From Paenibacillus sp. J2TS4 (GTDB taxonomy: Bacteria; Bacillota; Bacilli; Paenibacillales; NBRC-103111): DNA of 64,000 bases. Below are positions 52,596 through 62,896 of the stretch, one piece after another (within the stretch, counting starts at the first letter, position 1; each line of letters starts with the position of its first letter). Location: NCBI RefSeq assembly GCF_018403245.1, contig NZ_BOSH01000001.1, positions 620,001 through 684,000 on the forward strand. Reading direction: 5' to 3'. Both the position numbers and the translations under genes were made by a program. The notes below the pieces were generated by a model. The model saw nothing but the letters and a program-made list of their open reading frames with translations, was not told the DNA's origin and searched no databases.

Positions 52596-53099
52596 TTGCG
52601 GATTATGGGAATAGATCCGGGGATCGCGATCGTCGGGTTTGCATTTATTGATAAGCTGGGAAGCCGCCTCGTTCCGGTGCAGTACGGATGTATTCAAACC
52701 GAGGCGCATACTGAGCCGGCCGTACGTCTTAAGGAAGTGTATGATGCGACGATACAGCTGATCGAGAAGTACCAGCCGGAAGCTGTTGCTATAGAGAAGC
52801 TGTATTTTAACCGCAATGTGACGACCGCCTTTACAGTGGGCCAGGCCAGGGGAGTAATGATGCTGGCTGCAGTGCAGAACGGGCTGCCGGTAGCGGAGTA
52901 CACCCCGCTTCAAGTCAAGCAGGCCGTGGTCGGTTACGGGAACGCCGAGAAGCGGCAGGTGCAGGAAATGGTCAAAATGCTGCTCCGGCTATCTCAGATT
53001 CCTAAGCCGGACGACGTGGCCGATGCTTTGGCGGTAGCAATCTGCCACTCCCATTCTTATGTGCTTTCGCAAAAAATGACCGAGGTATATAAACGATGA
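52596..53099 (+). CDS. ruvC: Holliday junction resolvase RuvC
   Basis: RuvC cuts Holliday junctions together with RuvAB. TTG at 52596 (GGAGAGAG five bases upstream) gives MRIMGIDPGIAIVGFAF, 167 residues, the normal size; the frame open from 52458 adds about 46 residues through the promoter. The four acidic residues are Asp7, Glu67 (AIEKLYF), Asp140 and Asp143 (KPDDVADALAVA). B. subtilis lacks ruvC and uses RecU; here ruvC is present. It overlaps ruvA by four bases (ATGA). Confidence 0.96.
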   Translation: MRIMGIDPGIAIVGFAFIDKLGSRLVPVQYGCIQTEAHTEPAVRLKEVYDATIQLIEKYQPEAVAIEKLYFNRNVTTAFTVGQARGVMMLAAVQNGLPVAEYTPLQVKQAVVGYGNAEKRQVQEMVKMLLRLSQIPKPDDVADALAVAICHSHSYVLSQKMTEVYKR

Positions 53100-53728
53100 T
53101 AGATTTTTTAAGAGGACAGCTTGTTCACATGGAAAAGGATTATGCCGTGCTCGACGTTCACGGAGTAGGATACCGTGTTTTTTGTGCTCATCCGTACTCC
53201 TTGGGAGGACATTCCGATGAGCCGGTTACTCTGTATATTCATTATCATGTCCGGGAGGATGCGACGCTTCTATATGGATTTCCGACTAGGGAAGAACAAA
53301 CGCTGTTCAGGCGTTTAATTGAAGTGAACGGGATCGGTCCGAAGGTAGCCCTTGGAATCCTGTCGGCTGGTAATCCGGAGGCGGTTATTACAGCCATTGT
53401 TCAAGAAAACCTTTCGTTCTTGACCAAGCTTCCAGGGATCGGCAAGAAAACCGCACAAAGAATCATCCTCGACCTGAAGGATAAGCTAGGCGATTTAACG
53501 ATCGGAATAAGCGATTCTACGAGCTTTGCATCGTCCATGACTGAACACTTGCCCGACGCATCCAACGCGTCCGAGGAGGCCAAGCAAGCGCTGCTGGCGC
53601 TTGGTTATTCGGATGGAGAAATCGAGAGGGTATGGCCGGCGGTGAAAAAGCGAACGGACGAATCGGATCCGATCGATACGGTTGTGAAGACTGCGCTGCA
53701 GCTTTTGTTCAATGATAAGAATTTTTAA
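53096..53728 (+). CDS. ruvA: Holliday junction branch migration protein RuvA
   Basis: RuvA binds the four-way junction as a tetramer and loads RuvB. The 210-residue protein has the OB domain (MIDFLRGQLVHMEKDYAVLDVHGVGYRVF), two helix-hairpin-helix motifs (NGIGPKVALGILS and PGIGKKTAQRIILDLKDKL) and the C-terminal RuvB-binding domain. ATG at 53096 overlaps the ruvC stop. A 270-base gap with an R2 repeat separates it from ruvB. Confidence 0.97.
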   Translation: MIDFLRGQLVHMEKDYAVLDVHGVGYRVFCAHPYSLGGHSDEPVTLYIHYHVREDATLLYGFPTREEQTLFRRLIEVNGIGPKVALGILSAGNPEAVITAIVQENLSFLTKLPGIGKKTAQRIILDLKDKLGDLTIGISDSTSFASSMTEHLPDASNASEEAKQALLALGYSDGEIERVWPAVKKRTDESDPIDTVVKTALQLLFNDKNF

Positions 53729-53804
53729 GATTCACCCTTATTATCATTCACCGCGAAACGTTATTTCGCCTTCTAAGGACGGCGCCAGCCGTTTACGCTG
53801 TTCC

Positions 53805-53950
53805 GGGGCTCCCCGCAAAGTAATGTATAAAACTTTTATCGAAGCAAAGTCAGGAAGCTCGACCGCGATTAGAGGAAGGTTTAGACGCCGACTCCGTTGG
53901 AGTGCGGACGGAATACGCTACGAAGGCCATACGTCACTTTTTGTGGGGGT
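53805..53950. repeat. Hairpin repeat R2 (copy 5, with internal insertion)
   Basis: GGGGCTCCCCGCAAAGTAAT at the left (arm 53811-53821), and GGAATACGCTACGAAGGCC ... CACTTTTTGTGGGGG at the right (arm 53937-53949). Between the halves lie about 80 extra bases, which contain a smaller hairpin ACTCC-GTT-GGAGT. It lies between ruvA and ruvB. Confidence 0.75.
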
Positions 53951-53998
53951 TATTTTGCAAGGGTAACATCGAAGGATAGCTACGGAGGAGGGCCCTAG

Positions 53999-55003
53999 AT
54001 GGACGAACGGATCATATCCGCTAATTTAATGATGGAGGACCAAGCGGTCGAGCTCAGTCTTCGTCCAAGATATTTGGCGGAATATATCGGACAAACTCAA
54101 GCTAAAGAAAATTTGAAGATATATATAGAAGCGGCCAAGCTGCGCAAGGAAGCGCTGGATCACGTCTTGCTGTATGGTCCGCCTGGTCTCGGAAAGACGA
54201 CGCTTTCCAATATTATTGCCAATGAGCTGGGTGTCAACATTAGGACGACCTCGGGTCCCGCCATTGAGCGGCCCGGAGATCTGGCTGCGATCCTGACCAA
54301 TCTGCAGGAAGGGGACGTGCTGTTCATAGACGAAATCCATCGGCTGCATCGGACCGTCGAAGAGGTGCTGTATCCGGCCATGGAGGATTTCGCCCTGGAC
54401 ATTATTATAGGCAAAGGGCCGAGCGCCCGCTCCGTCCGTCTTGATTTGCCTCCCTTCACCTTGATCGGGGCCACTACACGGGCTGGCTTGTTGTCCGCGC
54501 CTTTGCGGGACCGATTTGGCGTGGTCAGCCGGCTGGAGTACTATACGATTGATGAATTGGCCTATATAGTAAGCCGCGCTTCCGAAATTCTGCAGGTGGA
54601 TACGGTCGGGGAAGCAGCGAAGGAAATCGGCATGCGGTCTCGGGGGACTCCAAGAATAGCTAACCGTCTGCTTAAGCGGGTACGCGATTACGCCCAAGTT
54701 AAAGGGGACGGAATGATTACCAAGGAAATAGCTCGAACGGCGCTTCACCTTATTCAAGTGGATGAGCTCGGGCTGGACGAAATTGATCATAAAATGCTGC
54801 GAGCGATCATTAATCACTTTAGAGGCGGACCGGTCGGGTTGGATACGATAGCCGCAACGATTGGAGAGGAAAGCCAGACTATCGAGGACGTATACGAGCC
54901 CTATCTGCTTCAAATAGGCTTTCTGCAGAGAACTCCACGCGGCAGAATGGCTACCGTTCATGCTTACCGCCATCTCGGGATTGAACCGCCGGAGAAGCCG
55001 TAA
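53999..55003 (+). CDS. ruvB: Holliday junction helicase motor RuvB
   Basis: RuvB is the AAA+ motor of branch migration. The 334-residue protein has Walker [20 protein letters not shown], Walker [16 protein letters not shown], sensor 1 [10 protein letters not shown] and the C-terminal winged-helix domain ([24 protein letters not shown]). ATG at 53999 has GGAGGAGGG upstream. Its stop overlaps the following ATG (TAATG). Confidence 0.98.
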   Translation: MDERIISANLMMEDQAVELSLRPRYLAEYIGQTQAKENLKIYIEAAKLRKEALDHVLLYGPPGLGKTTLSNIIANELGVNIRTTSGPAIERPGDLAAILTNLQEGDVLFIDEIHRLHRTVEEVLYPAMEDFALDIIIGKGPSARSVRLDLPPFTLIGATTRAGLLSAPLRDRFGVVSRLEYYTIDELAYIVSRASEILQVDTVGEAAKEIGMRSRGTPRIANRLLKRVRDYAQVKGDGMITKEIARTALHLIQVDELGLDEIDHKMLRAIINHFRGGPVGLDTIAATIGEESQTIEDVYEPYLLQIGFLQRTPRGRMATVHAYRHLGIEPPEKP

Positions 55004-55446
55004 TGAAGAGCAGGCAGCGGCGGTTTACCCTTCTTTATGATGCCCGTTGCGTATTGTGCGTTAGAACCGTAAGCGCGCTTCGCAAGCTGAACATAAAGGC
55101 GGATTTGGCGATGATTCCACTTCAGGAGGCTGATCCGACTCTATTTCCCGAAGGGGTTACGAGAGAACAATTGCAGTCGCAGCTGCACATTATCGATGAG
55201 AGCAACCGGATTTATCGAGGGGCCGAGGCAGTGCTCCTGATCATGACAATGGTTAGAGGCTGGAGATGGCTGGCGGTTTTATACCGTGTTCCTGTTTTGC
55301 GTCCTTTAGCTAATCGGCTCTACAGATGGATAGCGGACCATCGTTATAAACTTTTCGGGCAAATCGATGAGTGTGATTCCGGAGCCTGTACATTGCACTC
55401 GCGGGAAGAATCTAAACAGCCTCCATCAGATTCCGGATCAACTTAA
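55003..55446 (+). CDS. DCC (DUF393) family thiol-disulfide oxidoreductase-like protein
   Basis: The 147-residue protein begins with the family signature LLYDARCVLCVRTVSAL, a thioredoxin-like beta-alpha unit with CxxC at Cys16 and Cys19. The central part (RIYRGAEAVLLIM ... GWRWLAVLYRVPVLRPLANRLYRWIADHRYKLFG) also matches the family. The biochemical role of DCC proteins is unknown; thiol redox is inferred from the CxxC. ATG at 55003 overlaps the ruvB stop, so it is coupled to ruvB. Confidence 0.88.
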   Translation: MKSRQRRFTLLYDARCVLCVRTVSALRKLNIKADLAMIPLQEADPTLFPEGVTREQLQSQLHIIDESNRIYRGAEAVLLIMTMVRGWRWLAVLYRVPVLRPLANRLYRWIADHRYKLFGQIDECDSGACTLHSREESKQPPSDSGST

Positions 55447-55470
55447 CTTCACACTTTGGGAGATAGTTTA

Positions 55471-55545
55471 GATGTTTTCGAAGCTTCGAAGGCACTTTCC
55501 TTTGGAACATTGAAGGACTGTTTTCTTTAGTGCCACTTATATAGA
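55471..55545. repeat. Dispersed repeat R1, part b (copy 4)
   Basis: GATGTTTTCGAAGCTTCGAAGG start, outer arms GGCACT (55491-55496) and AGTGCC (55529-55534), inner TTCC/GGAA hairpin, end CTTATATAG. A degraded ACTTTGGGAG ahead of it resembles an R2 right arm. Confidence 0.75.
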
Positions 55546-55551
55546 TTACAG

Positions 55552-55580
55552 AACCTTATCATCAGACGATAAGGTTTTTT
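55552..55580 (+). terminator. Intrinsic terminator after ruvB-DCC unit
   Basis: AACCTTATC (55552-55560) pairs with GATAAGGTT (55568-55576), then TTTT. Confidence 0.85.
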
Positions 55581-55746
55581 GGCGTAGATCGAAAGGGATG
55601 TGCAACTTTTTCCAAGTGGAGGAGTCTAAAATCTAGAGGCTTGTCTACAAGCCTCGACAAAAAATTTGTAATCCAAATGGGCGCAAAATTGAAATCAGTG
55701 CTTGACGAAATAAATGCCTCACGGCACTTCCTCCAGGCAGATAATA

Positions 55747-55985
55747 AATTTTAAGGTGCAAATATGCACCGGAATGTTACCGCTTTATTCATTTTCGCAA
55801 TTAAGGTGTAAAAATGCACGCTATTTTCTACCTTTTATGAAAATTGACGATATTTTCAAAATTAGAAGGTAATTTTGCACTCGAATACCCATTTTCGGGA
55901 AAAAGGTTAGATTTAAGAGGTATTTTTGCACTTCAATCTTCTTATCGGGCAACTGCTGGATTTAGGGGCACTATTGTCCATATGA
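55747..55985. repeat. Degenerate tandem units with TGCAC core
   Basis: Four to five units of about 50-60 bases. Each begins near AATTTAAGGT or a variant and has GTAAAAATGCAC or a variant about ten bases later (TGCAC-type cores near 55764, 55815, 55876, 55927). Unit 1 has GGTGCAAATATGCACC, itself a palindrome. Confidence 0.55.
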
Positions 55986-56118
55986 GGGCTGAAATGAGAG
56001 ATCTCAATTATGAGAACCTGCATATATCCATTTTGCCAAGAGGAGATTGGGCGTCTAAGCACTGAGATGGAGCCTTACAATTGGAAAAAATATTGAAATG
56101 AAGAAGGAGACCTCACGA

Positions 56119-58203
56119 ATGGCACAATTTAAACGTTCGAGATGGACAGGATGGATACTTACTTTATGTTTAATATGCATGGCAGCACCGTCTGCTTTCC
56201 CCCAGCCGGCTAATGCCGCTGCTTTATCGCTGGATACGATTCGGGTGGCTTTATATATTGAATCCTCCCAGTACAAGCTCACTGTCCCGTCCATAACGGT
56301 TTCTGCAGATGGTGGTCTTCGTTTGGGGGTTCGCTCCACATCCGGCAGCGGCAACGAGCTTATCGATCCGGGAACGACATCGATTCGTGCCAGCCTGGAT
56401 CAATACGGAGTTTTCCTGATGGAAACGGATCAATACAGCGGAGCCAAGACGTATTATGATCAATTGGTTAAAGCTGGGTACTCGGCGACTTTGTTTACTG
56501 CGGTTAAGCAAGGGAAAGAAATGTATCAGGTAGGCATTGGAGCCTACCCCGACGCTGCGGCCGCTGCAGCGGCCAAGGACAAGCTGTCTGCCGATTCCTC
56601 CTTGTCCGCACAGGCGGTCTCGCCCCTGTTAACAGGCCCCCTTCGCTGGAACGCGGGAACTTATGCCAATGAAGCGGAAGCGGCTGCCCAAGTGGTTAGT
56701 TTGCGGCAAGCCGGACTTCCAGCTGTGTTGGCTTATCATGAGGACGCTTCCGGTGCCCGGGTGTTTTCCGCATGGCTGGGGAATGAAGCGGATCAAGCCG
56801 GTCTGGCCGCCGTCCAGTCTCAGGCTCTGCAGGCTATGCCGCAGCTGGCATTGACTCCTGTTGAGGCAACACTGCCTTATATGATCAAGAGGGAGGAGAA
56901 ATCCGGTGAGAACGGAATAGTTATGCCGCATTTTCAGGTTCAGGCCAATAGCAAGCTATGGATTACACCTCAGCAATCCAAGCTGAAGATCAGTGAGAAG
57001 GAAAACCGCTCTTACCGGGGAGGCTTGGAGCTAAGCCAATATAACGGCAAGCTGGCCGTCGTCAATGAATTGCCTTTTGAGCAATATTTATATTCTGTCG
57101 TTAGTACGGAGATGGGGACGGGATGGCCGATGGAAGCTTTGAAAGCGCAAGCGGTAACGGCTAGAAGCTACGCATTGGAGAAGGGCCTCAAATATGAAAT
57201 CGCTCACTTGTCCGACAGTACGATCGATCAGGCGTATAACGGAGTGGAGTACGAGGATGTTATTCAGGCCGTGAATGCGACAGCAGGAGAAGTGATGAGG
57301 ACGGATAAAGGGATTTTCAATCCATTGTTTTATTCTAATAGTGGAGGCATTTCCGCTGAGTCCGAAGAAGTATGGGGAAACCCTTCTCCTAACTACAGTA
57401 GTGTCGAAAGCCCGGATTCGATTGCGGAAAAAGGCAAGCTAACCTGGTATCGGGTATGGCTGCCTAGTGGAAAAGCCGGTTATATTCGTTCGGATTTATT
57501 AAAAGCGACCGGAAAGAAGAACGCCGCAGGGTTGCCCTATTATGAGCCAACGGAAAACGGGGTTAACGTTCGCGCTTTTCCTGATGCAGCGAGAGCGGAA
57601 GCTGTAGGCAAGGCCAGCCTCGGAGACCAAATCATAGTTTTTGACGAAGTAATCGAGAGCAACGCTTATTCCTGGATTCGAGGGGGCTATACGTCGGCCG
57701 ATTTGTCCGATAGAATGAATAAATCGATTGCGGAACCGATACCCGGTCCCGTTCGCCGCTTGGAAGTGTCCAAGAGGGGCGCTTCCGGAAGAGTAATTGA
57801 AGTTAAAGCAAACGGGCAAATCGTCAAAGTTCAATATCCGGATGCCCTGCGTACGTTATTCGGAGGCTTGCCCAGCACCTTGTTTGAAATTGAAGAAACG
57901 GGAAGGTATACTATACTGGGAGCAAACGAAGTTTCCCGTACATATCCGGAATCTTCCCTGCCCCTACACGCGCAGCAAAGCGGAACGTCTCAAGCGGCGC
58001 TGTCCAATGAATTTTTCGTTCTGAATGGCAGCGGCGATGTTCGTCTGGCCACGAAGGACCAGCAATTCATATTCAAGGGCAAGGGCTATGGCCATGGCCT
58101 GGGGATGTCCCAATGGGGTGCTCGCGGATTGGCAGAGCAAGGGTATGACTACCGGCAAATATTGCAACACTATTATAAGGGAGTTACCATCGCTAAGGAC
58201 TGA
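56119..58203 (+). CDS. Secreted SpoIID/LytB-domain protein
   Basis: The SpoIID/LytB family includes the lytic transglycosylase SpoIID and amidase enhancer LytB. ATG at 56119 (AAGGAGA nine bases upstream) gives 694 residues with a signal peptide (WTGWILTLCLICMAAPSAF, likely cut after ANA). Then come SPOR-like repeat segments (about 90-250: YYDQLVKAGYSATLFTAVKQG; WNAGTYANEAEAAAQVVSL), the SpoIID domain (from about 300: VVNELPFEQYLYSVVSTEMG, the candidate catalytic Glu) split by an SH3-like segment (ENGVNVRAFPDAARAEAVG), and the C-terminal GKGYGHGLGMSQWGARGLAEQG. It is seven bases ahead of queA. Twice the length of SpoIID, so it is a paralogue, not SpoIID itself. Confidence 0.88.
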   Translation: MAQFKRSRWTGWILTLCLICMAAPSAFPQPANAAALSLDTIRVALYIESSQYKLTVPSITVSADGGLRLGVRSTSGSGNELIDPGTTSIRASLDQYGVFLMETDQYSGAKTYYDQLVKAGYSATLFTAVKQGKEMYQVGIGAYPDAAAAAAAKDKLSADSSLSAQAVSPLLTGPLRWNAGTYANEAEAAAQVVSLRQAGLPAVLAYHEDASGARVFSAWLGNEADQAGLAAVQSQALQAMPQLALTPVEATLPYMIKREEKSGENGIVMPHFQVQANSKLWITPQQSKLKISEKENRSYRGGLELSQYNGKLAVVNELPFEQYLYSVVSTEMGTGWPMEALKAQAVTARSYALEKGLKYEIAHLSDSTIDQAYNGVEYEDVIQAVNATAGEVMRTDKGIFNPLFYSNSGGISAESEEVWGNPSPNYSSVESPDSIAEKGKLTWYRVWLPSGKAGYIRSDLLKATGKKNAAGLPYYEPTENGVNVRAFPDAARAEAVGKASLGDQIIVFDEVIESNAYSWIRGGYTSADLSDRMNKSIAEPIPGPVRRLEVSKRGASGRVIEVKANGQIVKVQYPDALRTLFGGLPSTLFEIEETGRYTILGANEVSRTYPESSLPLHAQQSGTSQAALSNEFFVLNGSGDVRLATKDQQFIFKGKGYGHGLGMSQWGARGLAEQGYDYRQILQHYYKGVTIAKD

Positions 58204-58210
58204 ATAAGGT

Positions 58211-59299
58211 ATGGATGTTGAATTATTTAATTATGAATTGCCAGAAGAGCTGATTGCTCAGACTCCGCTATCGAACCGGACGCATTCCCGGTTAATGACG
58301 TTGAATAAGCATACGGGAGAGGTGGAGCACCATTATTTTGAGCAATTGGAACGTTATTTAAAAGCCGGGGATTTACTCGTGTTGAACGATACGCGGGTCA
58401 TTCCAGCCCGGCTTTTTGGGTGCAAGGCAGACACGGGAGCCAAAGCGGAGGTGCTGTTGTTAAAATCACTGGGAGAGGATCGCTGGGAAGCGCTGATTCG
58501 ACCGGGCAAACGCTTCAGGGAAGGCTCCCGAATTATGTTCGGCTCCGAGGAGGCGTCCGAGGAAGAGGATACGTCTTCGGGATCAAAACCTCTTTTGTCC
58601 GCTGTAGTAGAGCAGTCAGGAGATATGGGAAGCCGTATACTGAAGTTTGAATACGACGGAATCTTTAATGAGGTCCTGGACAAACTTGGTCAAATGCCGC
58701 TGCCGCCCTACATTAAAGAAAGATTGGATGACCGCGAGCGTTATCAGACGGTTTATGCCAAGCATGAAGGATCAGCCGCCGCTCCGACGGCCGGGCTTCA
58801 CTTTACTTCCGCTTATCTGGAGCGGCTGCAGAAGCAGGGAATCCGACTGGCTTATGTCACTCTTCATGTCGGACTCGGTACATTTCGTCCCGTTGCCGCC
58901 GAACGGATTGAGGAGCATGAGATGCATTCGGAATTTTACAGCCTGCCTCAGGAAACGGCGGATGCGATTAATGAGACCCGATTGGCGGGAGGCCGGATCA
59001 TCGCCGTGGGAACAACCTCCGCACGAACTTTGGAAACTGCCGCAAGACAATGTCAGCAGAACGAGACAGGGGAGCCAACCATTGGGGCTTGCAGCGGTTG
59101 GACCGATATTTTTCTGTATCCCGGCGTTCCTTTTCTGCTGGTCGATGCGCTGTTGACCAACTTTCATTTGCCTAAATCGACTTTGCTAATGCTGATCAGC
59201 GCTATGGCGGGCCGAGAACGGATACTAAAGGCTTATGAGGAAGCGGTTCAAAACCGGTATCGCTTTTTCAGCTTCGGCGATGCCATGTTTATATATTAG
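58211..59299 (+). CDS. queA: S-adenosylmethionine:tRNA ribosyltransferase-isomerase
   Basis: QueA adds an S-adenosylmethionine-derived cyclopentene ring to 7-aminomethyl-7-deazaguanine in tRNA, making epoxyqueuosine. The 362-residue protein begins [20 protein letters not shown] and has [41 protein letters not shown] and [14 protein letters not shown], all family blocks. ATG at 58211. It is followed by tgt and yajC, the conserved queA-tgt-yajC order. Confidence 0.97.
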   Translation: MDVELFNYELPEELIAQTPLSNRTHSRLMTLNKHTGEVEHHYFEQLERYLKAGDLLVLNDTRVIPARLFGCKADTGAKAEVLLLKSLGEDRWEALIRPGKRFREGSRIMFGSEEASEEEDTSSGSKPLLSAVVEQSGDMGSRILKFEYDGIFNEVLDKLGQMPLPPYIKERLDDRERYQTVYAKHEGSAAAPTAGLHFTSAYLERLQKQGIRLAYVTLHVGLGTFRPVAAERIEEHEMHSEFYSLPQETADAINETRLAGGRIIAVGTTSARTLETAARQCQQNETGEPTIGACSGWTDIFLYPGVPFLLVDALLTNFHLPKSTLLMLISAMAGRERILKAYEEAVQNRYRFFSFGDAMFIY

Positions 59300-59324
59300 T
59301 CTTATCAAGCGGAACATACGTTAA

Positions 59325-60488
<1,164 letters not shown>

Positions 60489-60521
60489 ATCGGGGGACGG
60501 TATGGAAAGGGGTGAACGCAA

Positions 60522-60836
60522 ATGAAATACATGGCTGAAGCGGCTGCAGAGCCGGTTGGCGCAGGTAATTTATTATTTTCCTTATGGCCTATCGCTTTAA
60601 TGTTTCTGGTCCTTTACTTCTTATTGCTGCGACCGCAGCAAAAAAGACAGAAAGCTAGAAATACGATGCTGCAGGCTTTGAAAAAAGGCGATAAGGTTGT
60701 TACCATCGGCGGCCTGCACGGAACAATTATCGAAATTACCGATGACACTTGTGTGCTTAGGGTTAACGATGCCACCAAAATGACTTTTGAAAGATCCGCA
60801 ATTAATTCCGTCGTATCTTCCACGAGCTCGGAATAA
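60522..60836 (+). CDS. yajC: Preprotein translocase subunit YajC
   Basis: YajC is a small single-pass membrane protein that associates with SecDF. The 104-residue protein has one helix at about residues 20-38 (LWPIALMFLVLYFLLLRPQQKRQKA) followed by the conserved cytoplasmic part GDKVVTIGGLHGTIIEI. ATG at 60522 has AAGGGGTGA upstream. secDF is not adjacent here. A terminator follows. Confidence 0.95.
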   Translation: MKYMAEAAAEPVGAGNLLFSLWPIALMFLVLYFLLLRPQQKRQKARNTMLQALKKGDKVVTIGGLHGTIIEITDDTCVLRVNDATKMTFERSAINSVVSSTSSE

Positions 60837-60860
60837 ACTTTATTTATGAATTACATAGTT

Positions 60861-60895
60861 AATTAAAAAAGAGCCCTTAAAGGCTCTTTTTTAAT
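60861..60895 (+). terminator. Intrinsic terminator after yajC
   Basis: AATTAAAAAAGAGCC (60861-60875) pairs with GGCTCTTTTTTAATT (60881-60895). It is nearly symmetric, so it could also act on the opposite strand. Confidence 0.9.
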
Positions 60896-60993
60896 TGTAG
60901 AAATTTATAACTCCACTTTAGCTGGCTAAAATCAGCTTGAAACCTTGCAGTGACTGGAGCGCGAAGAGATCAGGCACCTTACTTTTTTTCGCC
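60886..60993. repeat. Dispersed repeat R3 (copy 2)
   Basis: Close match to 26620-26730, with one base lost in the CCTTGCAG stretch. It also starts within the T run of a terminator. Confidence 0.8.
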
Positions 60994-61414
60994 GAGGAGA
61001 AGGGTAGCGTCTTTCATTTGCATTTGTTCTCTGAGTGTGCATCGTCATCGCTCCTTTCGTCTCCTACTGGCTATTATTCCCAATAAAAGCTCGAAAGAAG
61101 CAAATTAACCACTACCGCGATTAGCGGTTTAGTTCAACTGTATTTTGTGTGGGTAAATTGAAGCGAATGAGGCGAATGGACTGGACTAGATGGAAAAACC
61201 GCATTTAAAATGGAGGTTTTTTGCTGATATCCCTCTTTTTGCACAAAATAGATAGAGGTTTTCCACTTAGTTTCCGTTTTTAACCTCAAACGGAGCAAAT
61301 TAGCTGTATGAAATCCATTTAGACCCCTATGATGTGTGAGCAGAACGCTAACTCGGCACCAGCAATTGTCCTTTTTTCGACCACCTACGAAGCTTATCCT
61401 CCCTTTTTTAATCA
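60994..61414. other. Intergenic region after R3
   Basis: About 420 bases with no supported gene. A 36-codon minus-strand frame (60932-61042) has AAAGGAG before its ATG but its second half is repeat R3, so I leave it as doubtful. No clear terminator for the PAP2 gene was found. Confidence 0.4.
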
Positions 61415-62257
61415 TCATTCGCCCAAGCTGCTTCCTTTCCAAGGCCTGACAAAGGTTCTAACAGGAGAACTGGCTCGGCCCTGGCTGATACGCAGCGCTA
61501 TCAAGGACGCGCTGACACCAAGAACAGAACCGGCTACCGCATCGGTAACCCAATGAATTCCCATATAGAAGATCGAGAAAATAATGAAGGCCGCTGTCAA
61601 GCTGGCAAACCAGCCCCAGAATCGATTTCCCGATTTCAAGGCGATGACGGCCATAGTCACGGAAAGCGATGTATGGAGGCTCGGAAAGCAATTATCGAGT
61701 CCAGACAGAGAACGATAGGTTTGTTCAAAGGTCGGAAAGGAATCCAAAATGAGAAGCCGTACGTCCGGGTGAAACGACCAGGCTTCAAAAACCGGAAAAA
61801 ACAAATAAAAGGGAATGGCCACTACGTAATTAATTATCAGGGCGTAACAAACGGCGTAGAACAACTTGTATTGCTTTTGGTAAATATATAAAGCAATCGA
61901 AACGATCATGACTGCCTGGAAAACGACGACATAGAAAAAGGTGGAAAGGGAAGTCAATGCCGGATGCTCAAAAAAATGTTGAATCGACGCTACAAGGTCT
62001 CCCTCCAGCTGATAGATGGCTGGAGTAAAATCGGGTTGGGCGGGGATTATTTCCTCCAGCCACAGCTCCATTCGGTTGACTAGTAAAATGGCCAGCACAG
62101 CGGCGAGATGGAGGAAGATTCTGCGCGAAGTGAATAATTGCTGAATGAATGATCCGGCCACCGGAATAGGATTGCTTTGGGTAGTCGCAAGTAGTAATAC
62201 AATAACGGTAATACCGGTCCAAATGGTGACCTCCGTCATGGTGTGGAAGCTAAACAT
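61415..62257 (-). CDS. PAP2-family membrane phosphatase
   Basis: The 280-residue protein has six or more hydrophobic segments and the two PAP2 motifs CFPSLHTS (with PSLH in place of PSGH, as in the inositol-phosphorylceramide-synthase-like branch) and FYMGIHWVTDAVAG. The active His residues are the ones in these motifs. Substrates of such proteins are lipid phosphates such as undecaprenyl pyrophosphate or phosphatidate; which one applies here cannot be told. ATG at 62257 has AGGAGG upstream on the minus strand. A promoter lies just upstream. Confidence 0.88.
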   Translation of the reverse strand: MFSFHTMTEVTIWTGITVIVLLLATTQSNPIPVAGSFIQQLFTSRRIFLHLAAVLAILLVNRMELWLEEIIPAQPDFTPAIYQLEGDLVASIQHFFEHPALTSLSTFFYVVVFQAVMIVSIALYIYQKQYKLFYAVCYALIINYVVAIPFYLFFPVFEAWSFHPDVRLLILDSFPTFEQTYRSLSGLDNCFPSLHTSLSVTMAVIALKSGNRFWGWFASLTAAFIIFSIFYMGIHWVTDAVAGSVLGVSASLIALRISQGRASSPVRTFVRPWKGSSLGE

Positions 62258-62311
62258 GAAGAGTTCCTCCTAATGTGGCTGCTTATTCGACAAATAATAA
62301 CAACGACTCGT

Positions 62312-62339
62312 ATTATATCACATCAGGATTAATTGTGTA
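62312..62339 (-). promoter_or_regulatory. Candidate SigA promoter of the PAP2 gene
   Basis: On the minus strand: TACACA (62334-62339), 16-base spacer, TATAAT (62312-62317). Confidence 0.6.
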
Positions 62340-62347
62340 ACGGGCAG

Positions 62348-62737
62348 TCACTTATTAGTATTTACCCCAATAATTCCGCCTAATGCTCCAATAAAGAAGC
62401 TGGCCGCACTGAATAGAATCGTATTCAAATCGAACCCTTTATCAAAACCAAGAAATCCAATAAGAATAATTATAATACTGTAAATCAGCCCAAGAATTCC
62501 TCCGTAGTACCAGCCCTTTAATTCCGCTCTCTTACCCGCGATCCACCCCCCCAGACAGAGGGACACCGTATGAATAATGTAAGCGTAAGCAGGGAGCGCG
62601 TCTTCTTTTTGGTCTGTAAGCATAAGGATAAGAGAAGTCAAGACAGCGGCGATGCTCATAATGATAAAGGCATAAAGCAGACCGGCCAGAATAGGGGAGT
62701 GGATCCGGACACCCGAAGTATTGTTTTTAGATTCCAT
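62348..62737 (-). CDS. TIGR04086-family membrane protein (YrzE-like)
   Basis: ATG at 62737 (AGGAGG nine bases upstream) gives 129 residues with four hydrophobic segments (ILAGLLYAFIIMSIAAVLTSLIL, AYAYIIHTVSLCLGGWIAG, YYGGILGLIYSIIIILIGFLG, ILFSAASFFIGALGGIIGVN). The arrangement and the GGWIAGKRAELKGWYYGGILGL stretch fit the TIGR04086/YrzE family. In B. subtilis yrzE lies next to yajC; here it is also near yajC but on the opposite strand, after the PAP2 gene. Function unknown. Confidence 0.82.
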   Translation of the reverse strand: MESKNNTSGVRIHSPILAGLLYAFIIMSIAAVLTSLILMLTDQKEDALPAYAYIIHTVSLCLGGWIAGKRAELKGWYYGGILGLIYSIIIILIGFLGFDKGFDLNTILFSAASFFIGALGGIIGVNTNK

Positions 62738-62896
62738 AGCATTTTTCCTCCTCACACGAAACCCGGTATTTTTAATACATTGTATGGCCAAGCCGGAACG
62801 AATAGTACAAGGGTGAGAGGACTATCTGTTATGGACGGGTTTGGCAGATTTATGTATAATCTTCAAATAGCAGCAAGCAAATAAAGGAGTGCAAAT

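Larger units (their letters stand above)
55447..56118. other. Non-coding region between the DCC gene and the SpoIID-like gene
   Basis: 672 bases holding R1b copy 4, a terminator, and a set of degenerate tandem units. The short frame at 55844-56065 lies in the tandem units and is not supported. Confidence 0.6.

Noticed and set aside
54026..54973. 315-codon minus-strand frame opposite ruvB
   Set aside because: Antisense shadow of a certain gene; no start signal.
55844..56065. 73-codon plus-strand frame before the SpoIID-like gene
   Set aside because: It lies in the degenerate tandem units and has no ribosome binding site.
60932..61042. 36-codon minus-strand frame with AAAGGAG upstream
   Set aside because: Half of it is repeat R3; the other R3 copy has a different frame and no start. 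Kept only as doubtful.
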